The notes beneath the pieces are model-generated. The model had not been told where the DNA came from. It saw only the letters and a list, made by a program, of their open reading frames with translations, and made no database searches. A DNA stretch of 35,447 nucleotides, taken from the NCBI GenBank assembly GCA_022446985.1, contig JAKVBD010000053.1, forward strand, positions 1 through 35,447. The letters are read 5' to 3'. The position numbers and the translations under genes are program-made. This document shows positions 16,757 through 25,546 of this stretch, piece after piece (positions within the stretch are counted from its first letter, which is position 1; every line of letters begins with the position of its first letter). The stretch is from Lentisphaerales bacterium. GTDB lineage: Bacteria > Verrucomicrobiota > Lentisphaeria > Lentisphaerales > Lentisphaeraceae.

Positions 16757-18460
16757 ATGAAGAAGTTGCTCATCATTCTCATATTAGCACTTCTTCCATC
16801 CTTCCAGGCTGCTGAGTATGCAAATGCCAGCGAACTCGCACGCAGAATCTACCTGGATTTGTTGGATAGAACGCCAACAGTGGAAGAGTACTATAGAGCT
16901 AAAAAAATTATCGAAGGAGGTAAGTATGCCTCTTTGGTCCAGGAACTCATGACTAAAGAAGAATACTTCAACAACCTTGCCGGTAAGATGGTTAAGCACT
17001 ATGCGCCATTTAAAGAAGAAAGAACCCACGGTTTTGTTTCATACAAAAGACTTGAAGGTCACATAAGAGACAACTATCTTGGCCCTAAAAGCGACATTCG
17101 CAACTTTGTAAACGATGTCCTTACGGCTAAAGGCGTTGCGGCTCAAAACAAAATGGTGCTTTTCTACTCAAACTTCGAAGACTCTGCAAAGATGACAGCC
17201 CGTTTGGCTGCATCCATCCTAGGTGTTCCTATGAAGTGTGCTCAGTGTCATGACCACAAAATTCACCCGGACATCAACGTTGACCACTTCTGGTCCATGG
17301 CTGCATTCTTTGAAGGTATGGACAAAAAAATCATCTCCACTATGGCCGGCTTAAAGAAATTTGAGCAACAGCTTGGAGACGAAAAGTACGCTAAGATGCT
17401 TGGTAAAGAAAACCTTGCCAAAACGCAAGAGTGGATCAAACTCGAGAAGGATGAGAAAAATATCTACAACACATTCTCTGAGCTTGAAAATATGGGCCAG
17501 CCGATCAAAAGGTACGGCCTAACCAAGGAAGCTCTAAATGAAGTTGACTTCGATGATGAAGATACTCCTCTCAAAGCTCCTCAGCTTTTCATAAATGAGT
17601 ATTCTAAGAGCATAAAATCACTTGAAATTGATTACGAGTTGGATGGTCATAAGTACACCAGCACTGCTTCTCACTTTAAAAGAGATCGCTCCATCAGCGA
17701 AACAGGTAGACCTCGTGACATCTTAAGTAGATGGATGTCCTGGAAAGAACCACTTTATATGTCTCGCGCAGTTGCCAACTGGGTAACCAACTGGTTCATG
17801 GGTCGCGGCTTCATTATGCCTTTCTACGACACTTTTAAAGTTGAAGGCCCAAATGGTTCACAACTTGATAGGTATGCTCAGATCTTTATGCGCAACAAGT
17901 TTAACATTCATGCCCTTGTAAGAGCCTTTGTTCTCTCCCCTACCTACCGCATGAAAAGCAATCTTAAGAACGATGAAGAGAAGTTTGCTTTCTTCAAAGC
18001 ACGACGTCTGAGACACCTTAGCGGAGAACAGATCGTCAACAGCCTTAACCGTCCATATGACGAGATCACTAAAGGCCTGAATACCGAAGAAGCGATGAAA
18101 AAGATTTATCGGGTAGCTGTTTATAAACAAGACCTTGTTGATAAGATCTTCCCTGTTTCAATCGATGACACAGAGGTTGCATATAAAGGTACTCTTGTTC
18201 AAGCTCTAAAACTTTCTACAGACTCTAAGTTCCTCAAATATGCCGACAAACTTGCGGTAAATTCTTTTGAGAGATATCGTGGAGTAGGGATCAACGAGCT
18301 TTTGACCTATCTTTTTGCTAAACTGTATACAAGAGAGCCAACTAAGCCAGAAGTTGCCTTCTTCAAAGCAAAAATTGATTTCTCGAAATCTTACAGAAGT
18401 TCAGGCGTATTTGAAACTGTATGGACTCTGATGAACAGTCCAGAGATGAGACTTTACTAG
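16757..18460 (+). CDS. DUF1549/DUF1553-type secreted protein, partner of the DUF1501 protein
   Basis: The 567-residue product has a signal peptide (about residues 1-18, ending FQA). The start LARRIYLDLLDRTPTVEEY and the motif MKCAQCHDHKIHP (Cys161, Cys164, His165) are hallmarks of DUF1549. The CxxCH could bind c-type haem. The C-terminal half, with RDILSRWMSWKEPLYMSRAVANWV and a late SPTYRMKS phrase, corresponds to DUF1553. Family members are often around 700-1000 residues with an extra cytochrome-like N-terminal domain. This one is compact and lacks it. It forms an operon with the DUF1501 gene. The pathway is not established. Confidence 0.85.
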   Translation: MKKLLIILILALLPSFQAAEYANASELARRIYLDLLDRTPTVEEYYRAKKIIEGGKYASLVQELMTKEEYFNNLAGKMVKHYAPFKEERTHGFVSYKRLEGHIRDNYLGPKSDIRNFVNDVLTAKGVAAQNKMVLFYSNFEDSAKMTARLAASILGVPMKCAQCHDHKIHPDINVDHFWSMAAFFEGMDKKIISTMAGLKKFEQQLGDEKYAKMLGKENLAKTQEWIKLEKDEKNIYNTFSELENMGQPIKRYGLTKEALNEVDFDDEDTPLKAPQLFINEYSKSIKSLEIDYELDGHKYTSTASHFKRDRSISETGRPRDILSRWMSWKEPLYMSRAVANWVTNWFMGRGFIMPFYDTFKVEGPNGSQLDRYAQIFMRNKFNIHALVRAFVLSPTYRMKSNLKNDEEKFAFFKARRLRHLSGEQIVNSLNRPYDEITKGLNTEEAMKKIYRVAVYKQDLVDKIFPVSIDDTEVAYKGTLVQALKLSTDSKFLKYADKLAVNSFERYRGVGINELLTYLFAKLYTREPTKPEVAFFKAKIDFSKSYRSSGVFETVWTLMNSPEMRLY

Positions 18461-18477
18461 TAAAGTCTAATTTTTCA

Positions 18478-18506
18478 GAGGCCTCTGAGTGTGTGAGTGA
18501 GGCCTC
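18478..18506 (+). terminator. Hairpin after the DUF1501/DUF1549 pair
   Basis: GAGGCCTC occurs twice (18478-18485 and 18499-18506). The word is its own reverse complement, so the copies form an 8-bp stem with a 13-base loop. It sits 18 bases after the stop codon. There is no T-run after it, so efficiency is uncertain. Confidence 0.5.
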
Positions 18507-18547
18507 GTTCATTGTATGTGAATAAGTGTTGGTGGATATAAGAATAT

Positions 18548-20533
18548 ATGAAATTACATATACTTGGCGGATCGCTGGAAGGTAAAACCCTTTCATTTGA
18601 AGGTCCTCTCATTACGATCGGTCGAGATGAATCGAACATTCTGTCTCTGGCCGATCCTGGCGTTTCTGGACGTCATGCCTTTATTGAAAAAATTGATAAT
18701 AAATGGATGATTTTTGATACAGGCAGTACAAATGGCGTTTTAATTAACGGTTCAAAAATTTCAGAAAAGCTTGCTTTGGAAAATGCCGTCACTCTCAAAA
18801 TTGGCGTTGTTGAGATTCATGTAGATCTCGAAAAAGGCGGTACTGCCTCACCTCCTCCTGCAGCCTCCAGCTCTGATAAAAAAAAATCTTCAAAAGAGAA
18901 AAAAAACACTATTTCCACAAACTCTGATCAAAAAATAAAAAAATCTGCAAGTAGTAAATCTGGCAAAAAAGCTCCTTCTCTCAAAACAAAAACCGTACAC
19001 ACCAGTTCTTTTAAGTTAGAAAACTCTGAAGAGATGGATGAATTAATGCAGGAAAACGCTGAGCAAAGGCGTCAAGCCAGAAAAATGGCGAAGCTAAAAT
19101 CCCGTACTATCAATGCTGCTGTACTCGTCGCGTTAATCATTTTGGGATTATTTATTTATCCTGAAGTTAAAAACCTCTACCAGCAGGCTCAAAGTGACAA
19201 AAATCAGGTAGCTACTGTAGAAAAAACTGAAACCAAAATTAACTACGAGAAAAAAGCTCTCAGGAGTAAAACTGCCGCTTCCCCTGCGAATTCACCACTG
19301 TATGTACAGTCCTACCCTTCAAGTGCTACTGTAGAAATAAATGGTGAAGTTGTAGGGACAACCCCCTTACAGCTTCATGAGTTTGCTTCCGGCTCTCATA
19401 TTTTAACAATTTACAAAGATGGCTACTGGGCGACTGAGTATCCTTTCTCACACCCCCATAACCCTATTCAAATTCATACCCTGCGACAGGAACCAAATAC
19501 TGCCCTCATTACCTCAACACCTTCTGGTTCTGCGGTAACTATTGGAGGACAAATTAAAGGCCATACTCCTTTACTCCTTAGAAATCTTCCAGAAGGCTAC
19601 ACAAACGTCACCCTGAGATCTCAAGGCTATGAACCAAGCTCTAAGGAATTCGAAATTACTCCTAAGTTTAACCGCAAACATATCCATCTCGAGCATTCAA
19701 ACAAAGCCGGTGCCATAAAGATTATCACTCGTCCTCCTAGGGTCAAAATTTTTATGAATGGCGACTACATAGACACAACCACTTCTGATCAAGAACTCGC
19801 GCTTGAGTCGAAACCTCTCGTTTTAAACGGCTTCATTCCTGGCACTTATCAGATGAAAATGACATCTCTTGATGGCAGCGAAGACAAGATAGTCCCAATC
19901 ACACTTGTTGGTGGCGAAGTCTCCGAAGTCAAAGAAAATCTATGGATGATAAACTCCGTCGTTAATCTTAAAGATGAATCTAAAGTCTACGGTTTCCTCG
20001 TTTCTAAAAAAGCCAATGGAGATGTTGTCATCTCTGAAGAGAAAGGACAAACTAAGACTATCCCTGCAGATGAAGTCGATTCTGTTGAAGCTGCAAACAT
20101 GCAAGATAAATACGGTTTCAGTGACGGTATAGAAATTGCCGCTGACCGTTTTAAACCAATCCTGTCTACAATACATGACGAAAATGATGACCGCGATTTT
20201 AGTGACGAAATGGAAGATGCAAAACTCCTCAAAGCATCTGTCTCAGAAGTCCAGGAAGACATCCAGTCTCTCGACTTATTCGAAATGATGACTAAGTACA
20301 AGTATAAAAACGCAACCATAAACGGCAAGGTTTCCTTTATCCGTGAAGGTGAGACCAAGTATTCAATCGTCCTCGACAACCGCATTGAGTGTTACCTCGA
20401 TAAAGACGATACCCCTGAACAGAAAGATGCTTTGGTACAGATTCAAGGCAAAGATGTCACCGTCAAAGGTTTCTCCATAGGCCTGCGAGGTCTGGATAGA
20501 ATTGTCCTTATCAACTCGGAGTTCACAAAATGA
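18548..20533 (+). CDS. FHA-domain membrane protein with three PEGA-like repeats
   Basis: The 661-residue protein starts with a cytoplasmic FHA domain (residues 1-95), with the phosphothreonine-binding residues of the family visible (Arg26, Ser40-x-x-His43, Asn62). A Ser/Lys-rich linker (100-185) and one membrane segment (about 188-205) follow. The extracytoplasmic part has three PEGA-like surface repeats (about 250-298, 317-365 and 388-455), with phrases such as VEINGEVVGTTPL and VTIGGQIKGHTPL. The last 200 residues are unassigned. The layout fits signalling from a Ser/Thr kinase to the envelope, but no kinase gene is present here. The stop overlaps the next ATG by 4 bases. Confidence 0.88.
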   Translation: MKLHILGGSLEGKTLSFEGPLITIGRDESNILSLADPGVSGRHAFIEKIDNKWMIFDTGSTNGVLINGSKISEKLALENAVTLKIGVVEIHVDLEKGGTASPPPAASSSDKKKSSKEKKNTISTNSDQKIKKSASSKSGKKAPSLKTKTVHTSSFKLENSEEMDELMQENAEQRRQARKMAKLKSRTINAAVLVALIILGLFIYPEVKNLYQQAQSDKNQVATVEKTETKINYEKKALRSKTAASPANSPLYVQSYPSSATVEINGEVVGTTPLQLHEFASGSHILTIYKDGYWATEYPFSHPHNPIQIHTLRQEPNTALITSTPSGSAVTIGGQIKGHTPLLLRNLPEGYTNVTLRSQGYEPSSKEFEITPKFNRKHIHLEHSNKAGAIKIITRPPRVKIFMNGDYIDTTTSDQELALESKPLVLNGFIPGTYQMKMTSLDGSEDKIVPITLVGGEVSEVKENLWMINSVVNLKDESKVYGFLVSKKANGDVVISEEKGQTKTIPADEVDSVEAANMQDKYGFSDGIEIAADRFKPILSTIHDENDDRDFSDEMEDAKLLKASVSEVQEDIQSLDLFEMMTKYKYKNATINGKVSFIREGETKYSIVLDNRIECYLDKDDTPEQKDALVQIQGKDVTVKGFSIGLRGLDRIVLINSEFTK

Positions 20534-21180
20534 AAAGTTTAATCACCTGTCTGCTCCTCATTTCGTCTTTGGCTTTTAGCCAGGAAGACTCCATGCGTAC
20601 CTTCGCAAATGCTGACTATAAAGTTCAGGCATACCTGGTCCCAGAAAAGGAAAATCACTTTACGGCCAAAGAAGGCACCCGTGTCAGAATCATTGTTAAC
20701 CTTAAAAATGACGGTAAATCACGCTTCATTCTTAAGCAGCAAGGATTCATTACCGCTTCCCTCATGGTCAAAGCCAGAGAGATAGACTTCCCGCTGTATC
20801 TAGAGCAGTTTTCACAGGAGGACATGCTGAAAACACGCTTAAAGACCTTAGAGAGACGTATCGAAAATATTACGGGTATGGAAGACGACAAAGCTTTATC
20901 CTATGCAAAACAGCACTTCCCTGAAGATCAAATCACCAATAAAGTCGATCTTCTCAAGAAGCTCAGCGATCAAGTCGCATTACTCAAAGGCAAAGAGAAA
21001 AATGCCCTCACCTTTGACAAGAACAAAGCTGTCGACCCTGGTTCTAACCTTTACTTTTCAGCCTCTGGAAAACTTCCAGCCGGCAACGATAAACCCGAAG
21101 ATTACTGCGATCTTACGGTAAAAATAGTCAACTCGAATAACAAACACATAAGCATACCTGTAACAGCATTGTTCTATTAA
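20530..21180 (+). CDS. Secreted protein of unknown function in the FHA-PEGA operon
   Basis: The 216-residue protein has a clear signal peptide (about residues 1-17, cut before QEDS). A beta-rich first half includes a phrase about resisting change (RVRIIVNLKNDGKSRFIL), as seen in Ig-like or CARDB-like domains. A coiled-coil stretch (residues 90-150) follows, and then another beta segment ending IPVTALFY. No named family was recognised. It overlaps the FHA-PEGA gene by 4 bases and precedes the STN-like gene by 12 bases, so it is probably the periplasmic partner of both. Confidence 0.75.
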   Translation: MKSLITCLLLISSLAFSQEDSMRTFANADYKVQAYLVPEKENHFTAKEGTRVRIIVNLKNDGKSRFILKQQGFITASLMVKAREIDFPLYLEQFSQEDMLKTRLKTLERRIENITGMEDDKALSYAKQHFPEDQITNKVDLLKKLSDQVALLKGKEKNALTFDKNKAVDPGSNLYFSASGKLPAGNDKPEDYCDLTVKIVNSNNKHISIPVTALFY

Positions 21181-21192
21181 CAGGAGGTTACC

Positions 21193-21786
21193 ATGAGCCA
21201 TTTTAAAATGTGGTTCCTGGCAATTGTAACAGCTGCGAATATCCTCGCAGCTGATTTAACACTTGCCCAAAAGTTACAATTGAAGGTTTCTTCAATTAAA
21301 CTGAAAGACGCAACACTGAATCAGGCCATCGAGACTCTGAGGCGGCATGCCCGAGAAATAGATCCTGATAAACGGGGCATCAACATCATTGTCAAGCAAA
21401 ATGACTTGCCTGCAAATGAAATGAAAATCAATCTTGATTTAACAAACGTTCCCCTGCAGGATGCCATAAAATACATCGCCAAAAGCGTCGGACTTAGTAT
21501 GTCTGTATCTCCACAGGTTGTCCTCATTTCAAAGACATCCTTAACTCATATGACGACTAAGTTCTATAGGGTCAGCAATAGCTTCAAAAGCTTTGTCAAT
21601 CCTAAAAACCCAGTGGTCATCACCAAGAAGCACCTAACGGACTTCTTCGAAATCACCGGTTTAAACTTTCCAAAAGGCAGTTCCATTGCCTATATTGCGG
21701 GGAAAAACATGTTGAGTATTACCAATACGCTCGACAACCACGATAAGGCCAGAAAAGCTCTTATAAGTCTAAATTGCCTGCGTTAA
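21193..21786 (+). CDS. Secreted protein with STN/secretin-N-like domain
   Basis: The 197-residue product has a signal peptide (about residues 1-20). Its next 100 residues read like the secretin/TonB short N-terminal fold common in Verrucomicrobia and Lentisphaerae: LKDATLNQAIETLRRHA, then GINIIVKQND, INLDLTNVPLQDAIKYIA, and a closing VVLISK strand. No secretin barrel follows, so it is a stand-alone adaptor-like domain. A second beta-alpha-beta unit (residues 120-190) is unassigned. It closes the FHA-PEGA operon. A GGAGG ribosome site is 7 bases before the ATG. Confidence 0.75.
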   Translation: MSHFKMWFLAIVTAANILAADLTLAQKLQLKVSSIKLKDATLNQAIETLRRHAREIDPDKRGINIIVKQNDLPANEMKINLDLTNVPLQDAIKYIAKSVGLSMSVSPQVVLISKTSLTHMTTKFYRVSNSFKSFVNPKNPVVITKKHLTDFFEITGLNFPKGSSIAYIAGKNMLSITNTLDNHDKARKALISLNCLR

Positions 21787-21905
21787 AAATTATAGGTGCC
21801 GCATATGGCACCTTCATTGCGATAACTTTATAACTTAAATAGTTATTAATAATTTTGAGGATTGGCCTGACTTTAATTGTCAGCTTTTTCTACAACAGGT
21901 ATTTC

Positions 21906-22778
21906 ATGAATTCCGCAAAGGCTAAAATCTTTACGACTAAAATCAAGGAAAATGCCCACTCACTGGTGGGCATCTTGAAACAGTACAATATCGATTCGGA
22001 AGTTATCACTATGAATGACGACTTTGAAATACATACTCAGGAGTCAGTTGCCGATGCAGCCAGAGTCATTATCAATAAACATATCAAAAAGCCGCGCTCA
22101 GCCAACGAATTCCCACAACAGCAGCTCCTCAATCAATACAAAGCCACTGCCATCATCGCCATTCTCTTGATTGCTTCTTTTTTCATGACAGAATTTGGGC
22201 GTTATATGGACAACGCAAAATTATTCTATTTTTCAGATGTCGACTACATCCGCTCGATTAAAGACAATCGTCTTATAGAAGTCGCTCAATACACCAATAA
22301 CATGGATCAAATAAATTCAGGCCAGTTCTGGCGACTTATCACTCCCAGTTTTCTTCACAAAAACCTTGTACACTTTTTGCTCATCCTCACCTTTCTTATT
22401 CAATTTGGCCGCACCATTGAAGAAACTAGCGGCAGAACTTACCTCCTGGCCATGTGTTTCATCTCTTCAATTCTCAGTAATTTCTTAGAATTTAAACTGA
22501 GTAATGCCCATTTTGGCAGCATGGTTGGAACGATTTACTGTCTCTATGGTTTTATCTGGATGAGATCTTTAATCGATACAAAATATGCCGGAAAACTCAA
22601 TCAGATCGTCCATATGTTTATGCTAGGCCTTATACTTAGCGGGTTTATGAATATTTTCTTTATAAACAACCGCTTTGGCAGCCTCGGAGACCTGGCAATT
22701 GGCGTCGCCTGGGGCCTTTTTTCCGCTAAGTTCCTGCCTCAGAATCGCTTGATTCCAAAAAAGAAAATTATCTACTGA
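21906..22778 (+). CDS. GlpG-like rhomboid without catalytic residues (pseudoprotease)
   Basis: From ATG 21906 (ACAGG 7 bases upstream) the protein has 290 residues and the GlpG layout: a small cytoplasmic Rhomboid_N-like domain (residues 5-63) and six membrane segments. FWRLITPSFLHKNLVHF (141-157) aligns with the GlpG loop before TM2, and HFGSMVGTIYCLYGFIWMR aligns with the active-site TM4. The catalytic Ser of GxSG is Val207, the catalytic His of TM6 is Ser259 (GSLGDLAIG), and the oxyanion Asn is Leu160. It therefore cannot be a serine protease by the usual mechanism and may act like eukaryotic iRhoms or Derlins in membrane-protein handling. An in-frame TTG at 21855 adds 17 residues but has no better ribosome site. 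Confidence 0.85.
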   Translation: MNSAKAKIFTTKIKENAHSLVGILKQYNIDSEVITMNDDFEIHTQESVADAARVIINKHIKKPRSANEFPQQQLLNQYKATAIIAILLIASFFMTEFGRYMDNAKLFYFSDVDYIRSIKDNRLIEVAQYTNNMDQINSGQFWRLITPSFLHKNLVHFLLILTFLIQFGRTIEETSGRTYLLAMCFISSILSNFLEFKLSNAHFGSMVGTIYCLYGFIWMRSLIDTKYAGKLNQIVHMFMLGLILSGFMNIFFINNRFGSLGDLAIGVAWGLFSAKFLPQNRLIPKKKIIY

Positions 22779-22852
22779 AAAAAGTTAAAAAAAGCTCAAA
22801 AAGCAACTTGCCGAAATAAGAATCAACAATACTATATGTGCACTTACCAAAT

Positions 22853-22933
22853 GGTGGGGTTCCCGAGCGGTCAAAGGGGGCAGACTGTAAATCTGCTGCG
22901 TAAGCTTCAGATGTTCGAATCTTCTCCCCACCA
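22853..22933 (+). tRNA. tRNA-Tyr (GTA)
   Basis: Acceptor arms GGTGGGG (22853-22859) and CCCCACC (22926-22932) pair perfectly. The anticodon arm CAGACTGTAAATCTG presents GTA, the tyrosine anticodon. The long variable arm is normal for bacterial tRNA-Tyr. The T stem has one T-T mismatch. The 3' CCA is not encoded, since the discriminator A is followed by CTT. Confidence 0.95.
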
Positions 22934-22936
22934 CTT

Positions 22937-22968
22937 AGCCTTAAGTCGAATGACTTAAGGCTTTTTTT
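22937..22968 (+). terminator. Strong intrinsic terminator of tRNA-Tyr
   Basis: A perfect 11-bp stem AGCCTTAAGTC/GACTTAAGGCT with loop GAAT is followed directly by a seven-T run. It lies 4 bases after the tRNA and is the clearest intrinsic terminator in the window. Confidence 0.92.
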
Positions 22969-23015
22969 ATGCCCAGATTACACACCCTTTTAAGTAGTGG
23001 ATGCGATCCAAAAGT

Positions 23016-23744
23016 CTACTTTATATTTTTCACATCACTCTTAAATCGATCGGCGTTTTCACGTTCCTGAGCAACAACATCACCTTTACCAAAAAAGGCA
23101 GGAAATGCTTTAGGGATTGTCAAAGCTCTTTGAGTTGCTTCTCTTGCATCAATTCTATCGAACCACTCCTGTAAATGTGATAAACCCTCAACAGAAACAT
23201 TCGCCCAATAGTAAGCTCTGGCCCAAGGATAGATTGCTATATCTGCAATTGTAAATTCATCATTGACCAGATATGTTCGACCTTCCAACCTAGTGTTAAG
23301 AACCTCCATAAGGCGGCGGCTTTCATCAACGTATCTCTTTATAGGAAAAGGATGCTCTTCTCCCTGCTTGGCTGCAATCCTCTGAAAGTACATAGCCTGG
23401 CCCATCATAGGCCCTATTCCACCCATTTGAAACATCACCCATTGTAGCGTTTCAGATCTCAGTTTTGGATCTTCCGGTAGAAATTTACCATATTTCTCTG
23501 CGAGGTACCAAAGAATCGCTCCTGATTCAAATACCGCAAAGTCATCATTAGAGCGATCCACAATAGTCGGTATGCGGCCATTTGGATTTAACTTCATATA
23601 CTCGGGATCTTTCTGCTCCTTTTTAGAAAAATCAATATGCGTTAAATCGTACTCCACTCCCGCTTCTTCTAGAAAAATGACTGGCTTCCAACCATTCATT
23701 GTCGAAGCCGTATATAAATGAATGTCTTTAGTGGAGTTATTCAT
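23016..23744 (-). CDS. YfcG-like (Nu-class) glutathione S-transferase
   Basis: The 242-residue GST has a thioredoxin-fold N-domain with STMNGWKPVIFLEEAG, NPNGRIPTIVD (cis-Pro loop) and ESGAILWYLAEKYG, then an all-helical C-domain with the N-cap box FTIADIAIYPW. The Thr/Asn-containing start and the MFQMGGIGPMMGQAMYF phrase match E. coli YfcG and YghU (disulfide-bond oxidoreductases) better than classical conjugating GSTs. It is the last gene of a four-gene unit led by mdaB. Confidence 0.88.
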   Translation of the reverse strand: MNNSTKDIHLYTASTMNGWKPVIFLEEAGVEYDLTHIDFSKKEQKDPEYMKLNPNGRIPTIVDRSNDDFAVFESGAILWYLAEKYGKFLPEDPKLRSETLQWVMFQMGGIGPMMGQAMYFQRIAAKQGEEHPFPIKRYVDESRRLMEVLNTRLEGRTYLVNDEFTIADIAIYPWARAYYWANVSVEGLSHLQEWFDRIDAREATQRALTIPKAFPAFFGKGDVVAQERENADRFKSDVKNIK

Positions 23745-23768
23745 ATTTTACTCCCATTGCCTTTAACA

Positions 23769-24578
23769 TCAGAAACCAACCCTTAAATTCCATAGGCTGT
23801 CTTGATATTCTTTACAATTTCCAATGATTTTTTCTGGGTAAACATTGCGAAATTTATGTTTTTCTTGAGGGATAAGCTCGACCATAAAATCAATCATCTC
23901 CTGAGGATCAAGCTGAAAATCATCACTTGCAAAAAGTTCCTGTACCTTCCTAAGCGGCTCTTCCTTGCTAAAATTCTTACCTGGCTCATACCATTGATCA
24001 ACTGTATCATACATACGATCGTTAAATCCGGTCTTGAACGGCCCTGGGTTAATCGTCGCAATCGTTACTCCAGTTCCCTCCAATTCTTCTCGCATTATTT
24101 GAACTATGGCTTCTAAAGCGTGTTTTGAAGATACATATGGCGCCAAATAAGGAAATGTTGAAAAGCCCACGATAGATGAAGTAAATACAATCTTGCCTTT
24201 TCCTCTAGCTACAGCGACTTTGGCAAAGGCTTGGGCTAACTCAAGTGTAGCAAATACATTCACTTCAAAAACCTGGCGAATGCGGTCAACTGGGATCTCA
24301 GCAACCGGACCCGTTTGTCCTGTGGCAGCATTCAGCACAAAGATATCTATAGCATCAACATACTTGCAAATAACTGTCTCATGATCATCCTTATTAGGGT
24401 AGTCAAGTTTAGTCACTTCCAAGTCAACATTATCTCTTTTAGCCACTTCCATTAATTCACTGACTTGTGGCCAGTTTTCACAGGTAGCAATTACTCGATG
24501 ACCATTCTTGGCTAAGCCAAGAGCTGTACCTTTTCCCAAGCCTGATCCTGCACCAGTTATTAGAATAGTCTTGCTCAT
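23769..24578 (-). CDS. Short-chain dehydrogenase/reductase
   Basis: This is a classical SDR of 269 residues. The Rossmann motif TGAGSGLGKG is at residues 8-17, the NAATG phrase follows, a catalytic Ser lies in FTSSIVGF, and a YVSSK active site completes the set. The substrate is unknown. Co-transcription with mdaB, a YgiN-like monooxygenase and a GST suggests reduction of reactive carbonyls or quinones. It is 18 bases after the monooxygenase gene and 24 before the GST gene. Confidence 0.88.
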   Translation of the reverse strand: MSKTILITGAGSGLGKGTALGLAKNGHRVIATCENWPQVSELMEVAKRDNVDLEVTKLDYPNKDDHETVICKYVDAIDIFVLNAATGQTGPVAEIPVDRIRQVFEVNVFATLELAQAFAKVAVARGKGKIVFTSSIVGFSTFPYLAPYVSSKHALEAIVQIMREELEGTGVTIATINPGPFKTGFNDRMYDTVDQWYEPGKNFSKEEPLRKVQELFASDDFQLDPQEMIDFMVELIPQEKHKFRNVYPEKIIGNCKEYQDSLWNLRVGF

Positions 24579-24596
24579 TTTTCTGCCTCTTTATAA

Positions 24597-24893
24597 TTAG
24601 ATTATCTGATTACCTTTATGAATAATGGGCGACTGCTTGAGAACACTGCCCATCTTGTCGATAGCACTTTTTAAATGCTCAGTATCCCAGTGAGCTTTCT
24701 CTGCGACTTCATCTTTCCACTTTTCATATGAAAGTATGGTATTTTCTTTTGAGTGATCTTTAATAAAAATATATTCGACAACACCACTCTCTTTTCTAGT
24801 TTCATGAGCGAGATCCGTCAAAATCTCAACCAGCTTTTCAAACTGACCATCTTTCGCGGTTAATTCAGCAATTGTATAAATAATATCTGACAT
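24597..24893 (-). CDS. YgiN-like antibiotic biosynthesis monooxygenase (ABM) protein
   Basis: The 98-residue ABM-fold protein has the typical sequence TIAELTAKDGQFEKLVEIL, a central strand ending EYIFIKDH, and SYEKWKDEVAEKAHWDTEH. Such small dimers oxidise quinols or polycyclic aromatics without cofactors. It lies 10 bases after mdaB. In E. coli, mdaB and ygiN are also neighbours and form a proposed quinone redox cycle, so conserved pairing supports that role here. Confidence 0.85.
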   Translation of the reverse strand: MSDIIYTIAELTAKDGQFEKLVEILTDLAHETRKESGVVEYIFIKDHSKENTILSYEKWKDEVAEKAHWDTEHLKSAIDKMGSVLKQSPIIHKGNQII

Positions 24894-24903
24894 TTTAAGA
24901 CTC

Positions 24904-25455
24904 TTAATTTATTTCGAATACTTTATTTAAATGAGATTTAAACCGTTCTTGATCTGCTTCAATTTGTGGATTCTTAATCACGTTATGTGCCGAGAAATGT
25001 TCCAGCTCAGCCATTCCACAATAAGACTGACTTTTACGCATAGGAAGTAAAACTGTATTTAGATCAGCGCCATCAAAGAAATCACTTCCAAATGCTTCCT
25101 CTGGTGCATTCCATGTCGTTGACAGCATAACCTTTTTGCCCTTCATCAATCCCCCTGAACCATAAGGACCATCTGTAAAAGCAAAGAAATCACCATAGCT
25201 ATAGACATCATCCATGTACTTTTTTAATGAAGGCGGCATCATAAACCAATAAATTGGATATTGATAGATGATATAATCGGCTTGTTTCCACTTAGAAATT
25301 TCATCCTCAACAACATAGCCATCTTTAATCACAGTCGTGATAACACTAAATTTTTCAGACAGGTGAGATACTGCAGCATCATACAATCCCTGATTGTATT
25401 TACCGCCAGCAAATGCTCCACTTTCAGCGCCCAAAATAACCAAAACGGTCTTCAT
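24904..25455 (-). CDS. mdaB: MdaB-family NADPH:quinone reductase
   Basis: The flavodoxin-fold protein has 183 residues from the ATG at 25455. The conserved MdaB region reads KWKQADYIIYQYPIYWF, PPSLKKYMDDV, YGSGGLMKGKKVMLSTTWNAP, and later CGMAELEHFSAHNVIK. The family reduces quinones by two electrons with FAD and NADPH. A GGAG ribosome site 6 bases before 25455 decides the start. The in-frame ATG at 25467 would overlap it. It leads an operon with the YgiN-like, SDR and GST genes, divergent from an HxlR regulator. Confidence 0.9.
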   Translation of the reverse strand: MKTVLVILGAESGAFAGGKYNQGLYDAAVSHLSEKFSVITTVIKDGYVVEDEISKWKQADYIIYQYPIYWFMMPPSLKKYMDDVYSYGDFFAFTDGPYGSGGLMKGKKVMLSTTWNAPEEAFGSDFFDGADLNTVLLPMRKSQSYCGMAELEHFSAHNVIKNPQIEADQERFKSHLNKVFEIN

Positions 25456-25485
25456 AAAAATCTCCAATCATTTATTTGTATCTAA

Positions 25486-25534
25486 GTTACTATCGCCTTA
25501 GATTACTTTTATAGACTAGTATACTTTTAGTAAC
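25486..25534. promoter_or_regulatory. Operator candidate between mdaB operon and HxlR gene
   Basis: GTTACTA (25486-25492) and TAGTAAC (25528-25534) form a perfect 7-bp inverted repeat. Between them lie further TACT words (25504, 25522), AGTA words (25518, 25529), and the palindromes ACTAGT and GTATAC. HxlR/YodB-type regulators bind TACT/AGTA-like dyads, so this is the expected place for autoregulation and control of the divergent operon. Confidence 0.6.
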
Positions 25535-25546
25535 CTAAGGAATTTT

